Source: Liquorilactobacillus satsumensis DSM 16230 = JCM 12392
GTDB lineage: Bacteria > Bacillota > Bacilli > Lactobacillales > Lactobacillaceae
Direction: 5' to 3'
DNA: 64,000 bases
Assembly: GCF_001435195.1 (NCBI RefSeq)
Contig: NZ_AZFQ01000019.1
Location: forward strand, 11,351 to 75,350
Below the pieces are notes generated by a model that made no database searches, was not told where the DNA came from, and worked only from the letters and a program-made list of their open reading frames with translations. The translations under genes were made by a program, and so were the position numbers. This document shows positions 36,097-44,740 of the stretch, piece by piece. Each line of letters starts with the position of its first letter. The first letter of the stretch is position 1.

Positions 36097-38748
36097 CTAG
36101 AGGTCTTTTTCGGACCAGCGTCGTCTTTTATTAAACCGAGGCCTGATAGACAAATACACTACAATTAAGATTGAGAGTCCGGAAATTAGACAGCCAATCA
36201 CAAAATAAGGTGGGGTAAAGGTAAGCTTGAGTGTATGTCTGCCTTTAACCGCTTTAATTGCCAAGAAAGTATTTTGCACTTTAAAAGTTGGAACGCTCTT
36301 CCCGTCAACTAGAACATGCCAGCCCTTACTATATGGAATAGTGGTGGCTAACAGCAGTCGGTTGTTTTTAGCTTCATAATAGCCTTCAAACTTTCTTTGC
36401 GATTTCTGGGTTAATTTGACTGTTCGATTTTTGAGTGTCGCAAGTTTTTGCGAGACAACCGCATTGTTCATGCGGTAAAGCACGAAGTTATTTAACCACA
36501 GCGACGATTTTTTTAATTTAGCCGTTAACACGATTTCCTGGCCTTTTGCATGGTTTGCAAGGTTAACCACAACAGCATGACGGAAGGTTCCGTATTGATT
36601 TAACTGACGGTTATTGAGGTACCAAGTAACGTTATCTTCATCTAATGATGGTCCTAGCGTCAGATAATAGGAATCATTTGTAGTCGGGGTGAACTTAAAA
36701 ATAATTTGGCCATCTTTTGTAAGATCTTTGCGGCGGAAAATTGTATTAGTCAGCTTTGTCTGCTGACTGATATTTTGAAAGACAACCTCGTTGAAGTTCT
36801 GAGCTGTAAAGTACGCCAATCCCTTGGTACCAGTGGCATTATTTAACCATTGAGTTTGGTATTCGAGTGGGTTGTCATAAAAACCAGAGAAAGATTTTAA
36901 GCTGGTATCAGCAAGATAGGCATAACCAAGTGCTGATTTATTTTGGTAAAGACGTGTTAAAGAATTACTCTTAATCATTTTGTATGCTTTCAAGTCGGGC
37001 TTTTCAGTTAGTTGCTGCAATGGTTGCCCATTCTTAAGTTCTGAAAATGCCTTGGGTGCGCTAAAATACTTCATGTTAAGCAAAGAATCTGTGATCATTG
37101 TTCCATTTGAATAAGTTACGTAATTATCGCCATCGGGATTCCCGATCATGCCGTAAAAATCAGGAATACTTTTTTCAAGCGCAGAACTGAAATATGAACC
37201 AGTGTTTAACGAATTAGCAATCCCATCATTTTTAGTTCTGCTATATACTTGTCCAGTTCTGTATGCAGCGTGATCTCGTTTATTCAAATAACTGCTGTCT
37301 TGCATGAGTGCGGTCGTGGGTTGCGTGTATTCCTTGGCCGTCAGATAACTCAGGTTATTGAGTGATAAACATGCATTTAAAGTAATCTCGGTTGTTACAA
37401 GTACAAACAGCCAAAGAAACTTGACGCGTGCATATTTAGGCTTTGGGGTGAAGGCCAGTGTTGCGAGCGTTAAAGTGGCAAAAACTGCCGTAAAAAGCAA
37501 GGTTTCATTTGAAATAAAACTGAATTTTTTAATGTTCAACAAAAGATACGTTAAGGATGAAGCAAACAGAAGAAAACACAGCCAGACTTTCCAAGCCTCT
37601 AAGTGCAATGTCGCGCGCAAAGAGCGTGCTGCCAGCAAAAGCATCCAAAAACTAACGATAAACGAAAAACGATAAGGGTACCAAACTGGAAACTGCATTC
37701 CATGCCAGAATAGATCAAGGGGTTCAAAACAAAGTGAAAGAAATAAAAAGATACTAATAAGCAAGGCCGCGAGCCGCTCGCGTAAGCCAATTTTTGCATT
37801 TAAAAAATAGGTTAAGAAGCCGATCAAAGCTAGCGAACCAATAAATAAATTAGGATAACCAGAAGGCATCTGTTGGAAATTAAACGCACCTACAATAAAT
37901 TTGGAAAGCATTTTTAAAGGAGCATATTCAAATTTGAAGTGGATGAAGTTTTGGGTATACTGCCCCTTACTTTCAATTAAAGAAAAGGCAGTTGGTAGTA
38001 AAATAATAGCTGCCAGACCGACTCCGAGCAGTGAATTGAGTGCAAAACGCAGGAAAAGAGCAGCATTTTCGCGCAGGGTCAGGCGCTTGGTTGTCAGATA
38101 CCAGAAAAAGTAAGCAACTAAGAAGATGCAGACCATATATCCCATGTAGTAATTGTCAATCAATAAAACTGCAAGCAAAACAGGATAATGCCAATTGTTT
38201 TGCTGCTGCAACAATGAATCAAGTGCAAGAATGACTAAAGGCAAAAAGATTGCTGCATCCAGCCAAAGCAAGTTAAGTTGGTTAGCGACAAACCAGCCCA
38301 TCAGTGCGTAGCAGGTTGAAAAAAGCAGGGGGGTAACTTTTTGTGTGGGCATTTTTTTCCTAAGTAAGGCACAAAAAGTTAAACCAACACACCCGTATTT
38401 GACTAAAGTGACAAGCATAATGCCTGCTGGTAATGTTTTTTGAGGGAAAAATAAGAAGATCAGGTTAAAAGGACTCATTAGATAATATGCCCATTCACCA
38501 ATCATACTTCCGCCAATTTCTTTTGAAAAAGAGTAAAAGAAGCTGCTGGGATCATGTAGCAAAGCTCTGCGGAAGTAAGCAAAAAAATCAATGTACTGCT
38601 GACCTAAATCGACTGTCAGCAGACTGCTCTTTCCAAAAGGAGACATTCCGCGTGAGATAAAGTACGTTAGCATAATAATTACTGGGATAAAGAAGCTTAA
38701 AAATAAAGGATATTTAGTTTGCCAAAACTGCGTTAATTTTGTTCTCAT
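36097..38748 (-). CDS. yfhO: YfhO family membrane protein
   Basis: An 883-residue polytopic protein with about a dozen membrane helices in the first half, a large extracytoplasmic domain (about 480-830) and a last helix near the C-terminus (VIGCLISGLSILIVVYLSI). The N-terminal pattern SRGMSPFGKSSLLTVDLGQQ is typical of YfhO (DUF, GT-C-like fold). In Bacillus, YfhO glycosylates lipoteichoic acid using a lipid-linked sugar made by CsbB-type enzymes; that role is inferred here. AGGGGTG before ATG; transcribed divergently from the PBP gene. Convergent with ktrA. Confidence 0.9.
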   Translation of the reverse strand: MRTKLTQFWQTKYPLFLSFFIPVIIMLTYFISRGMSPFGKSSLLTVDLGQQYIDFFAYFRRALLHDPSSFFYSFSKEIGGSMIGEWAYYLMSPFNLIFLFFPQKTLPAGIMLVTLVKYGCVGLTFCALLRKKMPTQKVTPLLFSTCYALMGWFVANQLNLLWLDAAIFLPLVILALDSLLQQQNNWHYPVLLAVLLIDNYYMGYMVCIFLVAYFFWYLTTKRLTLRENAALFLRFALNSLLGVGLAAIILLPTAFSLIESKGQYTQNFIHFKFEYAPLKMLSKFIVGAFNFQQMPSGYPNLFIGSLALIGFLTYFLNAKIGLRERLAALLISIFLFLSLCFEPLDLFWHGMQFPVWYPYRFSFIVSFWMLLLAARSLRATLHLEAWKVWLCFLLFASSLTYLLLNIKKFSFISNETLLFTAVFATLTLATLAFTPKPKYARVKFLWLFVLVTTEITLNACLSLNNLSYLTAKEYTQPTTALMQDSSYLNKRDHAAYRTGQVYSRTKNDGIANSLNTGSYFSSALEKSIPDFYGMIGNPDGDNYVTYSNGTMITDSLLNMKYFSAPKAFSELKNGQPLQQLTEKPDLKAYKMIKSNSLTRLYQNKSALGYAYLADTSLKSFSGFYDNPLEYQTQWLNNATGTKGLAYFTAQNFNEVVFQNISQQTKLTNTIFRRKDLTKDGQIIFKFTPTTNDSYYLTLGPSLDEDNVTWYLNNRQLNQYGTFRHAVVVNLANHAKGQEIVLTAKLKKSSLWLNNFVLYRMNNAVVSQKLATLKNRTVKLTQKSQRKFEGYYEAKNNRLLLATTIPYSKGWHVLVDGKSVPTFKVQNTFLAIKAVKGRHTLKLTFTPPYFVIGCLISGLSILIVVYLSIRPRFNKRRRWSEKDL

Positions 38749-38792
38749 TTTGCACCCCTAAAAACGTTTTTAAAGTTCATAGTTAATAACTC

Positions 38793-38823
38793 TATTATAC
38801 AGACTTGTTTTTGGATTTGTACA
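38793..38823 (-). promoter_or_regulatory. Possible promoter of yfhO
   Basis: Read on the - strand: TTGTAC, 19 bases, TATAAT (about 38793-38798). The spacer is longer than ideal. Confidence 0.4.
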
Positions 38824-38961
38824 AGCGCATAATTTTTATTAAAGTTTAACAAGTAGTCTAAGAAACTTATGATTTGTATGGTAACATGAATAATGTTACG
38901 TGAGTATCTGAAGTCTAGGATAACACGATCAAGTTTTTTGAGTGATGTGAGGTTAGTAATT

Positions 38962-41022
38962 TTGAAATATCTAAGAAAAAGAAACAAACCCAAAAGAGTA
39001 AAGTCGCAAATTCCGTTTCGGCTGAATTTTTTATTTTTGGTGGTCTTTTTGCTGTTTGCGGCTCTATTAGGACAACTTGCATATTTGCAGATTGTGCATG
39101 GAACCAAGTTCGAGTCTGAAGTCAGCAGTACTGATACCAAAACGGAAACGAAAAGTGTACAAAGGGGTATGATCTATGATTCGACCGGCAAAGCACTGGT
39201 TTCAAATAGTGCTTCGCGCGCGATTACATACACTAAGCCACTGACGGTGACTGCTACGCAAATGTATCGGATCGCAAATGATTTAGTTAAGTATGTTTCA
39301 ATTGATACCTCAAACATTACACCGGCAAATGAGGCAGATTATTATTTGGCTTTACCGGCGCATCTTACAAGTGTGCAAAAAAAGATCCCGGGCTACGCCA
39401 AGCTCAGTACTAGTGTTCTTTATCAGCGTGAAGTGGCATATGTGAAGGCTAAAGGGCTCGCAAATGGGCTTTCAGATAAACAAAAAGAAGCAGCAATTGT
39501 CTATTCAAAGATGAATGGTGCCTACTCACTTTCGACAGTCTATCTTAAGTATGCAGATGTTAGTGACACTGAAATGGCTAAAGTGGGTGAGAACTTGTCC
39601 TTGATGCCGGGAATCAAGATCGGGACAAGCTGGTCGCGCAGCTATCCGAATGGGGATTCGGTTAAAAGTGTAATTGGAACAGTGACAAGTCGTAGCCAAG
39701 GATTACCCAGCGACGAAATTAACAGTTTGCTCGCACAGGGTTATTCACGCGATGACAGTGTGGGTTCGAGCTACATTGAATCACAGTATGAAAATGTGTT
39801 GAAGGGTACAAAGTCAATTACCACATTAGAAACTCAAAACGATAAGATTACCAAAGAGATTAAGACTTATGGCGGTAAAAAGGGCGATAACGTTGTTTTA
39901 ACAATTAATTCTGAATTTCAGAATAAAGTTCAAGATATTATGAAGAGTTCAGTTGAGAGTGTGGCAGGCAGTAATCCATATCTGCCAGGTGCGTATGCAG
40001 TTGTAATGAATCCTAATACTGGAGCGATCTATGCTTTGGCAGGAGTCAACCGCAATCTTCAAACCGGTAAGATTAGTGAAAATGCTTTAGGTGCAATTAA
40101 TCAGACCTATGTTATGGGATCGGTCGTAAAGGGTGCAACTGTGATGGGTGCATTATTGTCAAATGTGATTACTCCTAGCAGTAGTACGTTGACTGATAAA
40201 CCCATTAAATTGCAAGCAACTGCAACCAAGTCATCTTGGTTCAATAAAACAGGGAGCGCGGATGTAGCCTTAACCGCTTCTGATGCACTAATGGTTTCAT
40301 CTAACTCCTATATGATGCAATTGGCGATGCTTGAAGGTGGCTTTAAGTATAGTGACAATGCAGCTTTAAGTTTGCCAACCTCGATTTTTTCTAAGTTACG
40401 AGGATACTTTAACCAGTTTGGCTTAGGTGTGAAAACAGGGATTGATATTCCGGGAGAGGCTACTGGATTTGAGGGACCTTCTAACCAGTCGAGTATTGGT
40501 AAAGCGCTGGATTTGTCCTTTGGGAACTACGACTCTTATACTACTATTCAATTGGCACAGTATATGTCGACTGTTGCCAATGGTGGTTATCGCCTGCAGC
40601 CGCACATTTTACAGTCGATTCGCGGAACTAACAAGGATGGTACGTTGGGTGCAGTTAAGTATGAATTTACCCCAAATGTTTTGAATGTTGTTAGTGCTAC
40701 TGACAGCCAGTGGAACGTTGTAAAAACCGGCTTTTGGAATGTTGTGCATGGTTCAAGCTCATTACGGACAGGGAGTGCTTTAGCAAATGTAAAGCCCTCA
40801 GTAGTCGCTAAAACAGGGACAGCGCAAACTTTCCATGGAAGTACTGAAACAGAAACCTTGAGTGCAGTCTCATACGCGCCCGCAAAGAATCCGCAGGTAG
40901 TGGTCGCAATTGCATTCCCAGGAATGGCCGGGGAAACAACAAGTAAGATTAATTCACAGGCAGTCAGCCAGATTTACTCGGCGTATTGGAAATATGTTGA
41001 GTCTAGCGATGGGCATCAATAG
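38962..41022 (+). CDS. pbp2B: Penicillin-binding protein 2B (class B transpeptidase)
   Basis: A 686-residue class B PBP for septal peptidoglycan cross-linking. Short basic cytoplasmic tail, one membrane helix (about 20-42), dimerisation domain, then the transpeptidase with SVVK (Ser387-Lys390), SSN (in MVSSNSYMMQ) and KTG (Lys617). TTG 38962 is the likely start: GTGAGG lies 9 bases upstream and MKYLRKRNKPKR matches family N-termini; an in-frame ATG at 38893 has no ribosome site. No PASTA domain is seen at the C-terminus. Confidence 0.92.
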   Translation: MKYLRKRNKPKRVKSQIPFRLNFLFLVVFLLFAALLGQLAYLQIVHGTKFESEVSSTDTKTETKSVQRGMIYDSTGKALVSNSASRAITYTKPLTVTATQMYRIANDLVKYVSIDTSNITPANEADYYLALPAHLTSVQKKIPGYAKLSTSVLYQREVAYVKAKGLANGLSDKQKEAAIVYSKMNGAYSLSTVYLKYADVSDTEMAKVGENLSLMPGIKIGTSWSRSYPNGDSVKSVIGTVTSRSQGLPSDEINSLLAQGYSRDDSVGSSYIESQYENVLKGTKSITTLETQNDKITKEIKTYGGKKGDNVVLTINSEFQNKVQDIMKSSVESVAGSNPYLPGAYAVVMNPNTGAIYALAGVNRNLQTGKISENALGAINQTYVMGSVVKGATVMGALLSNVITPSSSTLTDKPIKLQATATKSSWFNKTGSADVALTASDALMVSSNSYMMQLAMLEGGFKYSDNAALSLPTSIFSKLRGYFNQFGLGVKTGIDIPGEATGFEGPSNQSSIGKALDLSFGNYDSYTTIQLAQYMSTVANGGYRLQPHILQSIRGTNKDGTLGAVKYEFTPNVLNVVSATDSQWNVVKTGFWNVVHGSSSLRTGSALANVKPSVVAKTGTAQTFHGSTETETLSAVSYAPAKNPQVVVAIAFPGMAGETTSKINSQAVSQIYSAYWKYVESSDGHQ

Positions 41023-41156
41023 TTGGCAGAAGACTCTGTCAAGGTGTTTTACTTAACAAATTACAAAAAACGCTAGCTTCACTGAAAAAAAGATGGTATC
41101 ATAGTAACGTTGAAGATTAAATATTTTCGAAATTAGCAAAGTTTGGAGGGTTAGGA

Positions 41157-41306
41157 ATGCGTGTACACATCACATTAGAATGCACAGAATGTCATGAACG
41201 GACATATCTCTCAAGCAAAAATAAGCGTAACAACCCTGATCGCTTAGAGTTAAATAAATATTGTCCACGTGATAGAAAGGTTACATTGCATCGCGAAACA
41301 AAATAG
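41157..41306 (+). CDS. rpmG: 50S ribosomal protein L33
   Basis: A 49-residue bL33 below the usual length cut-off. Starts [20 protein letters not shown] and ends [14 protein letters not shown]. It has CxxC (Cys9, Cys12) but only one Cys in the second knuckle (Cys36), so the zinc site of C+ type L33 is incomplete, as commonly seen in lactobacilli. TTTGGAGGG before ATG. A terminator follows at 41331-41369. Confidence 0.96.
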   Translation: MRVHITLECTECHERTYLSSKNKRNNPDRLELNKYCPRDRKVTLHRETK

Positions 41307-41330
41307 TGTTGACAGATGCTATTTTGGTAT

Positions 41331-41369
41331 AACATCTGCTCGTCTCTATCAGCGGCAGGTGTTATTTTT
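41331..41369 (+). terminator. Terminator after rpmG
   Basis: AACATCTGC (41331-41339) pairs with GCAGGTGTT (41355-41363), followed by ATTTTTA. Confidence 0.8.
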
Positions 41370-41488
41370 AAAAACAGCTATCACTGAATTTAAAAACGTG
41401 TTGCTATTCATTAAAAAAGACTGGGCAGATTATAAGTCTCCCGGTCTCTTTTACTATCTAAACAGTCTAAGCAAGGGGGACGGCGGCA

Positions 41489-42034
41489 GTGAACAAAGCA
41501 GAGATTCGCCAAGCTCAGTTAGCTAAGTTGGTACGAGCAGATAATAGCTGGGAAAAAGAAGCGCAGGAACTTTGTTTATATGAACAGCTATTTGCACTTT
41601 CGTGTTGGAAAAAAGCACAAACAATTGGGCTTACGTTGAGCCAAAAGGGCGAAATAGACACGAAACCGTTAATTTTACAGGCACGGCTGCAGCATAAACG
41701 AATCTGCCTTCCGCGGACTTTACCCCAGCGACAACTGCAGTTTTTTGAACTTCAAAAAACAAGCAAACTTGAAAAAAGTTCGTTTGGTATCTGGCAACCT
41801 GCTCTAACGGAAAGAAAAGTTGCCAAAAACGCATTAGATTTGTTGATTATTCCTGGGCTGGCATTTACCGCACAAGGTCAGCGGATCGGATATGGCGGGG
41901 GATATTATGATAGATTTTTGGCAGGTTTTACAGGAGATACAGTCGCACTTGCTGAAAGACAGCGCTTTTTTACGACTGCTGCTTGGCAGACAGCAACAAC
42001 AGATCAAATTGTGCAGCAAGTTTTGACTATCTAG
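41489..42034 (+). CDS. 5-formyltetrahydrofolate cyclo-ligase
   Basis: A 181-residue enzyme converting 5-formyl-THF to 5,10-methenyl-THF with ATP. The C-terminal signature IPGLAFTAQGQRIGYGGGYYDRF is diagnostic (only part quoted: RIGYGGGYYDRF, about residues 131-142). Starts at GTG 41489, 8 bases after AAGGGGGA. Followed by the rhomboid gene after 16 bases, as in many Firmicutes. Confidence 0.94.
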   Translation: MNKAEIRQAQLAKLVRADNSWEKEAQELCLYEQLFALSCWKKAQTIGLTLSQKGEIDTKPLILQARLQHKRICLPRTLPQRQLQFFELQKTSKLEKSSFGIWQPALTERKVAKNALDLLIIPGLAFTAQGQRIGYGGGYYDRFLAGFTGDTVALAERQRFFTTAAWQTATTDQIVQQVLTI

Positions 42035-42050
42035 AAAAAGGAGAAGTACA

Positions 42051-42707
42051 ATGGCTTTGATCCGTAAACCGGTAGTGACATATGCGTTGCTTGCCGTGAA
42101 TGTTTTTATCTTTTTATTGATGACATTATTAGGCGGCAGTCAGCAGATTTCAATTTTGGTCGCATTTGGCGCCAAAGTAAACAGTTTAATTCTAGCAGGT
42201 CAATGGTGGCGCTTAGTAACCCCAATGTTTCTGCACATCGGTTTTGAACATTTGATTTTAAATATGGTAACCCTTTATTTTATCGGCAGTCAGCTGGAGT
42301 TAATTTTAGGACACGGTAGATTTTTACTGGTGTACTTTATCAGTGGCATTATGGGAAATATTGCGAGTTTTGCATTTAATCCAAATGCCTTATCGGCAGG
42401 TGCTAGTACCGCATTATTTGGGTTATTTGGGGTCTTCCTGATGATGGGCGAATCTTTTTGGGAAAACACCTATATTCGTCTGATGGCGCGCCAATTTCTG
42501 CTTCTTGTCGGAATAAATATTATTTTCGGATTTTTTGGGAATGTTGACTTAGCAGGCCATTTAGGCGGCTTGTTTGGTGGCTTTTTGGCAGGTTACTGTG
42601 TTGGCGTACCGGCTGTTGGACGTGTACCGCTGGTAAAAAGAGTTCTCAGCTTGGTTACCTTGTTGATTTTATGTGTGTTGATGCTATCAGTGGGTTTTAA
42701 AAGCTGA
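42051..42707 (+). CDS. Rhomboid family intramembrane serine protease
   Basis: A 218-residue six- to seven-helix membrane protease. The catalytic dyad is Ser119 in GASTALFG and His170 in AGHLGGLFGG; the WWRLVTPMFLHIGFEHLILN segment supplies the family HxxxN-type oxyanion residues. Compared with B. subtilis GluP/YqgP it lacks the long N-terminal and TPR parts. Substrate unknown. In an operon with the folate gene, yqgQ and glk. Confidence 0.94.
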   Translation: MALIRKPVVTYALLAVNVFIFLLMTLLGGSQQISILVAFGAKVNSLILAGQWWRLVTPMFLHIGFEHLILNMVTLYFIGSQLELILGHGRFLLVYFISGIMGNIASFAFNPNALSAGASTALFGLFGVFLMMGESFWENTYIRLMARQFLLLVGINIIFGFFGNVDLAGHLGGLFGGFLAGYCVGVPAVGRVPLVKRVLSLVTLLILCVLMLSVGFKS

Positions 42708-42740
42708 GAGTTTCCTTTATAATTAATTGGAGGTGTTTTC

Positions 42741-42959
42741 GTGAAGACACTTTATGATGTGCAGCAACTCTTAAAGCGTTTCGGGATTTTTGTTTATGTG
42801 GGGAAACGGATCTGGGACATTGAACTGATGGCCTTAGAACTTGATCATTTGCATAAAGCTGGCGTAATCGATGATCCAACTTTTATTACGGCAAAGCTGG
42901 TCCTGACAAGAGAACACAGATTTGAAGAAAAACATCAAAATGAATTAACGGATTTTTAG
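42741..42959 (+). CDS. yqgQ: YqgQ family protein (DUF910)
   Basis: A 72-residue helical protein of the YqgQ/DUF910 family, which lies next to the rhomboid and glucokinase genes in Firmicutes. It begins MKTLYDVQQLLKRFGIFVYV from GTG 42741, with GGAGGTG upstream. Function unknown; a nucleic-acid binding role has been suggested from its structure. Confidence 0.9.
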   Translation: MKTLYDVQQLLKRFGIFVYVGKRIWDIELMALELDHLHKAGVIDDPTFITAKLVLTREHRFEEKHQNELTDF

Positions 42960-42972
42960 TGGAGGTTTTTTA

Positions 42973-43932
42973 ATGGATAAAAAGCTAATTGGAGTTGACC
43001 TTGGTGGCACGACAATCAAGTTTGCAATTTTAACCACAGAAGGTGAAATTCAGCAAAAATGGAGTATTGAAACCAATATTTTAGATGAAGGGACACATAT
43101 CGTTCCAGACATTGTCTCTTCAATTAATCATCATATTGCCCTTTATAACATGCAAGTGGAACAATTTGTCGGAATTGGTATGGGTTCCCCAGGCACGGTT
43201 GATCTGGATGCCGGAACTGTAATTGGTGCTTATAATTTAAATTGGAAGACCCTGCAGCAGGTAAAAAAAGTAGTTGAACAGGAAACGGGGATTCCATTTG
43301 CAATTGACAATGATGCGAATGTGGCGGCTTTAGGTGAACGTTGGAAAGGTGCTGGCGAAAATAATGGTGAAGTTGCATTTATCACTCTTGGAACCGGGGT
43401 CGGTGGCGGCTTAGTCTCAAACGGCAAGCTTCTCCATGGTGTTCGGGCTGCTGGTGAAGTTGGACATATGATTGTGCAACCGCAGGGCTATTTATGTACT
43501 TGTGGCAATCATGGTTGTTTGGAAACTTATGCCTCTGCAACTGGAATCGTCAGAGTGGCACGTGATATGGCAGAAGAATTTGCCGGCAACTCAAAGCTAA
43601 AGCAGATGCTTGATGATGGGCAAGAAATCACGTCTAAGATTGTGTTTGACTTAGCCAAAAAAGAGGATTTACTTGGTAAAATGGTGGTTGAACGTGTCTG
43701 TTACTATCTCGGGTTAGCCTGTGCAAATTTAGCTAATCTTTTGAATCCTTCATTCGTAGTAATCGGTGGGGGAGTTTCGGCAGCCGGTGAGTATCTACTA
43801 AAACGAGTAAATAAATATTTTCAAGAATTTGCTTTTCCGGTTGTTGAGAAAACGACAACGCTTAAGTTAGCTCAACTTGGAAATGAAGCAGGTGTAATTG
43901 GAGCTGCCTCACTTGCATTGACTTTTAAGTAG
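42973..43932 (+). CDS. glkA: Glucokinase (ROK family)
   Basis: A 319-residue ROK kinase that phosphorylates glucose. ATP motif GVDLGGTTIKFAI (about 6-18), the zinc motif CTCGNHGCLE (from Cys175), catalytic Asp in DNDANVAALGE, and the ROK pattern LGTGVGGGLV. GGAGG before ATG. Precedes the rhodanese-like gene in the conserved yqgQ-glk-yqhL order. Confidence 0.96.
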   Translation: MDKKLIGVDLGGTTIKFAILTTEGEIQQKWSIETNILDEGTHIVPDIVSSINHHIALYNMQVEQFVGIGMGSPGTVDLDAGTVIGAYNLNWKTLQQVKKVVEQETGIPFAIDNDANVAALGERWKGAGENNGEVAFITLGTGVGGGLVSNGKLLHGVRAAGEVGHMIVQPQGYLCTCGNHGCLETYASATGIVRVARDMAEEFAGNSKLKQMLDDGQEITSKIVFDLAKKEDLLGKMVVERVCYYLGLACANLANLLNPSFVVIGGGVSAAGEYLLKRVNKYFQEFAFPVVEKTTTLKLAQLGNEAGVIGAASLALTFK

Positions 43933-43955
43933 TCTGTGTGAAAGGAGAAAGTCAA

Positions 43956-44366
43956 ATGTTTTTACAAGCAATCTCAATTTGGGGAATTATTGACATTATT
44001 TTGATTGTCGTCATGCTTTATATTTTGGGCAATCAGTTATACTTATGGTATCAAGGGCGCAGAGTAGCTCATTTTCTTGAGAACCAGGAATTTCGTCACG
44101 GGATGCATGTTGCACAGATTATCGACTTGCGTGATAAGGATAATTTTGATGCAGGACATATTATGGGAGCGCGAAATGTCCCTTACGCGCAGTTTAAAAT
44201 TATGAAAGAATCAATTCGCAAAGATATGCCAGTTTACCTTTATGATCAAGGAAAGTCGCTTAGTACACGAATTGCTGTTAGGCTGCATAAAGATGGATAC
44301 ACGGACATTTATATTCTGAAAAACGGTTTTGATAAATGGGATGGACGGGTAAAAAAAAGAAGTTAA
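43956..44366 (+). CDS. Membrane-anchored rhodanese-like protein lacking the catalytic Cys
   Basis: A 136-residue protein with one N-terminal membrane helix (about 5-28) and a cytoplasmic rhodanese domain (IIDLRDKDNFDAGHIMGARN, NGFDKWDGRV). Active rhodaneses carry Cys in the loop after the fourth strand; here the loop is YLYDQGKSLSTR and the whole protein has no cysteine, so sulfurtransferase activity is excluded and a binding role is likely. ATG 43956 follows AAAGGAG; the in-frame GTG 43938 overlaps it. Confidence 0.88.
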   Translation: MFLQAISIWGIIDIILIVVMLYILGNQLYLWYQGRRVAHFLENQEFRHGMHVAQIIDLRDKDNFDAGHIMGARNVPYAQFKIMKESIRKDMPVYLYDQGKSLSTRIAVRLHKDGYTDIYILKNGFDKWDGRVKKRS

Positions 44367-44403
44367 GTTTTTTATCCAAATAGATCTGGTTTATTAAAAC
44401 GAA

Positions 44404-44443
44404 AAAAAAGAGGCTAACAATAAAATGTCAGAGCCTCTTTTTT
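44404..44443. terminator. Bidirectional terminator
   Basis: AAAAGAGGCT pairs with AGCCTCTTTT around a 16-base loop, A-run on the left and T-run on the right; serves the rhodanese gene on + and the DUF3042 gene on -. Confidence 0.88.
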
Positions 44444-44447
44444 GCTG

Positions 44448-44624
44448 TTAGCCTTGATGTGATGAGTGCATTTTACGAATAGCACGTCTGCGATGCTCAG
44501 CGATCATTTCTTCTTTTTCTTCGATCGGTTCGACCACTGTACGCTTAAAAGCGTAAAAGCAACCTGCTGCAGCACTAATGGTCGTTGCTACTCCGAGTAT
44601 AAATCCTCTGCTAAATGGTTTCAT
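44448..44624 (-). CDS. DUF3042 family small membrane protein, 58 residues
   Basis: A short gene missed by length cut-offs. The protein begins MKPFSRGFILGVATTISAAA, forms one membrane helix (about 8-26), and ends in a charged helix (EPIEEKEEMIAEHRRRAIRK). This is the DUF3042 family, restricted to lactobacilli and relatives, function unknown. AAAGGAGG precedes the ATG on the - strand, a terminator follows, and a promoter-like CATAAT (with TG extension) lies upstream near 44660. It lies alone between the rhodanese gene and miaA. Confidence 0.9.
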   Translation of the reverse strand: MKPFSRGFILGVATTISAAAGCFYAFKRTVVEPIEEKEEMIAEHRRRAIRKMHSSHQG

Positions 44625-44740
44625 TGGGGTGACCTCCTTTACCTGCTTCTACTCTCAATTATGCAGGTTTTGGGGTTGGATTTCCAGTTTTAAGCGTGTA
44701 ATTCATGAATAAAAATTAATAGTAAGGATGGAAAATTGAA

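Noticed and set aside
38745-39140. 131-codon open frame on the - strand
   Set aside because: Overlaps the real N-terminus of the PBP2B gene and the yfhO promoter; no ribosome site and no recognisable protein pattern.
41309-41333. TTGACA...TATAAC as a promoter after rpmG
   Set aside because: The spacer is only 13 bases and the right half is the left arm of the rpmG terminator.
41269-41526. 85-codon open frame on the + strand
   Set aside because: Overlaps the end of rpmG, its terminator and the start of the folate gene in another frame; no ribosome site.
44466-44693. 75-codon open frame on the + strand
   Set aside because: It is the antisense shadow of the DUF3042 gene, which has a ribosome site, terminator and family match on the - strand.
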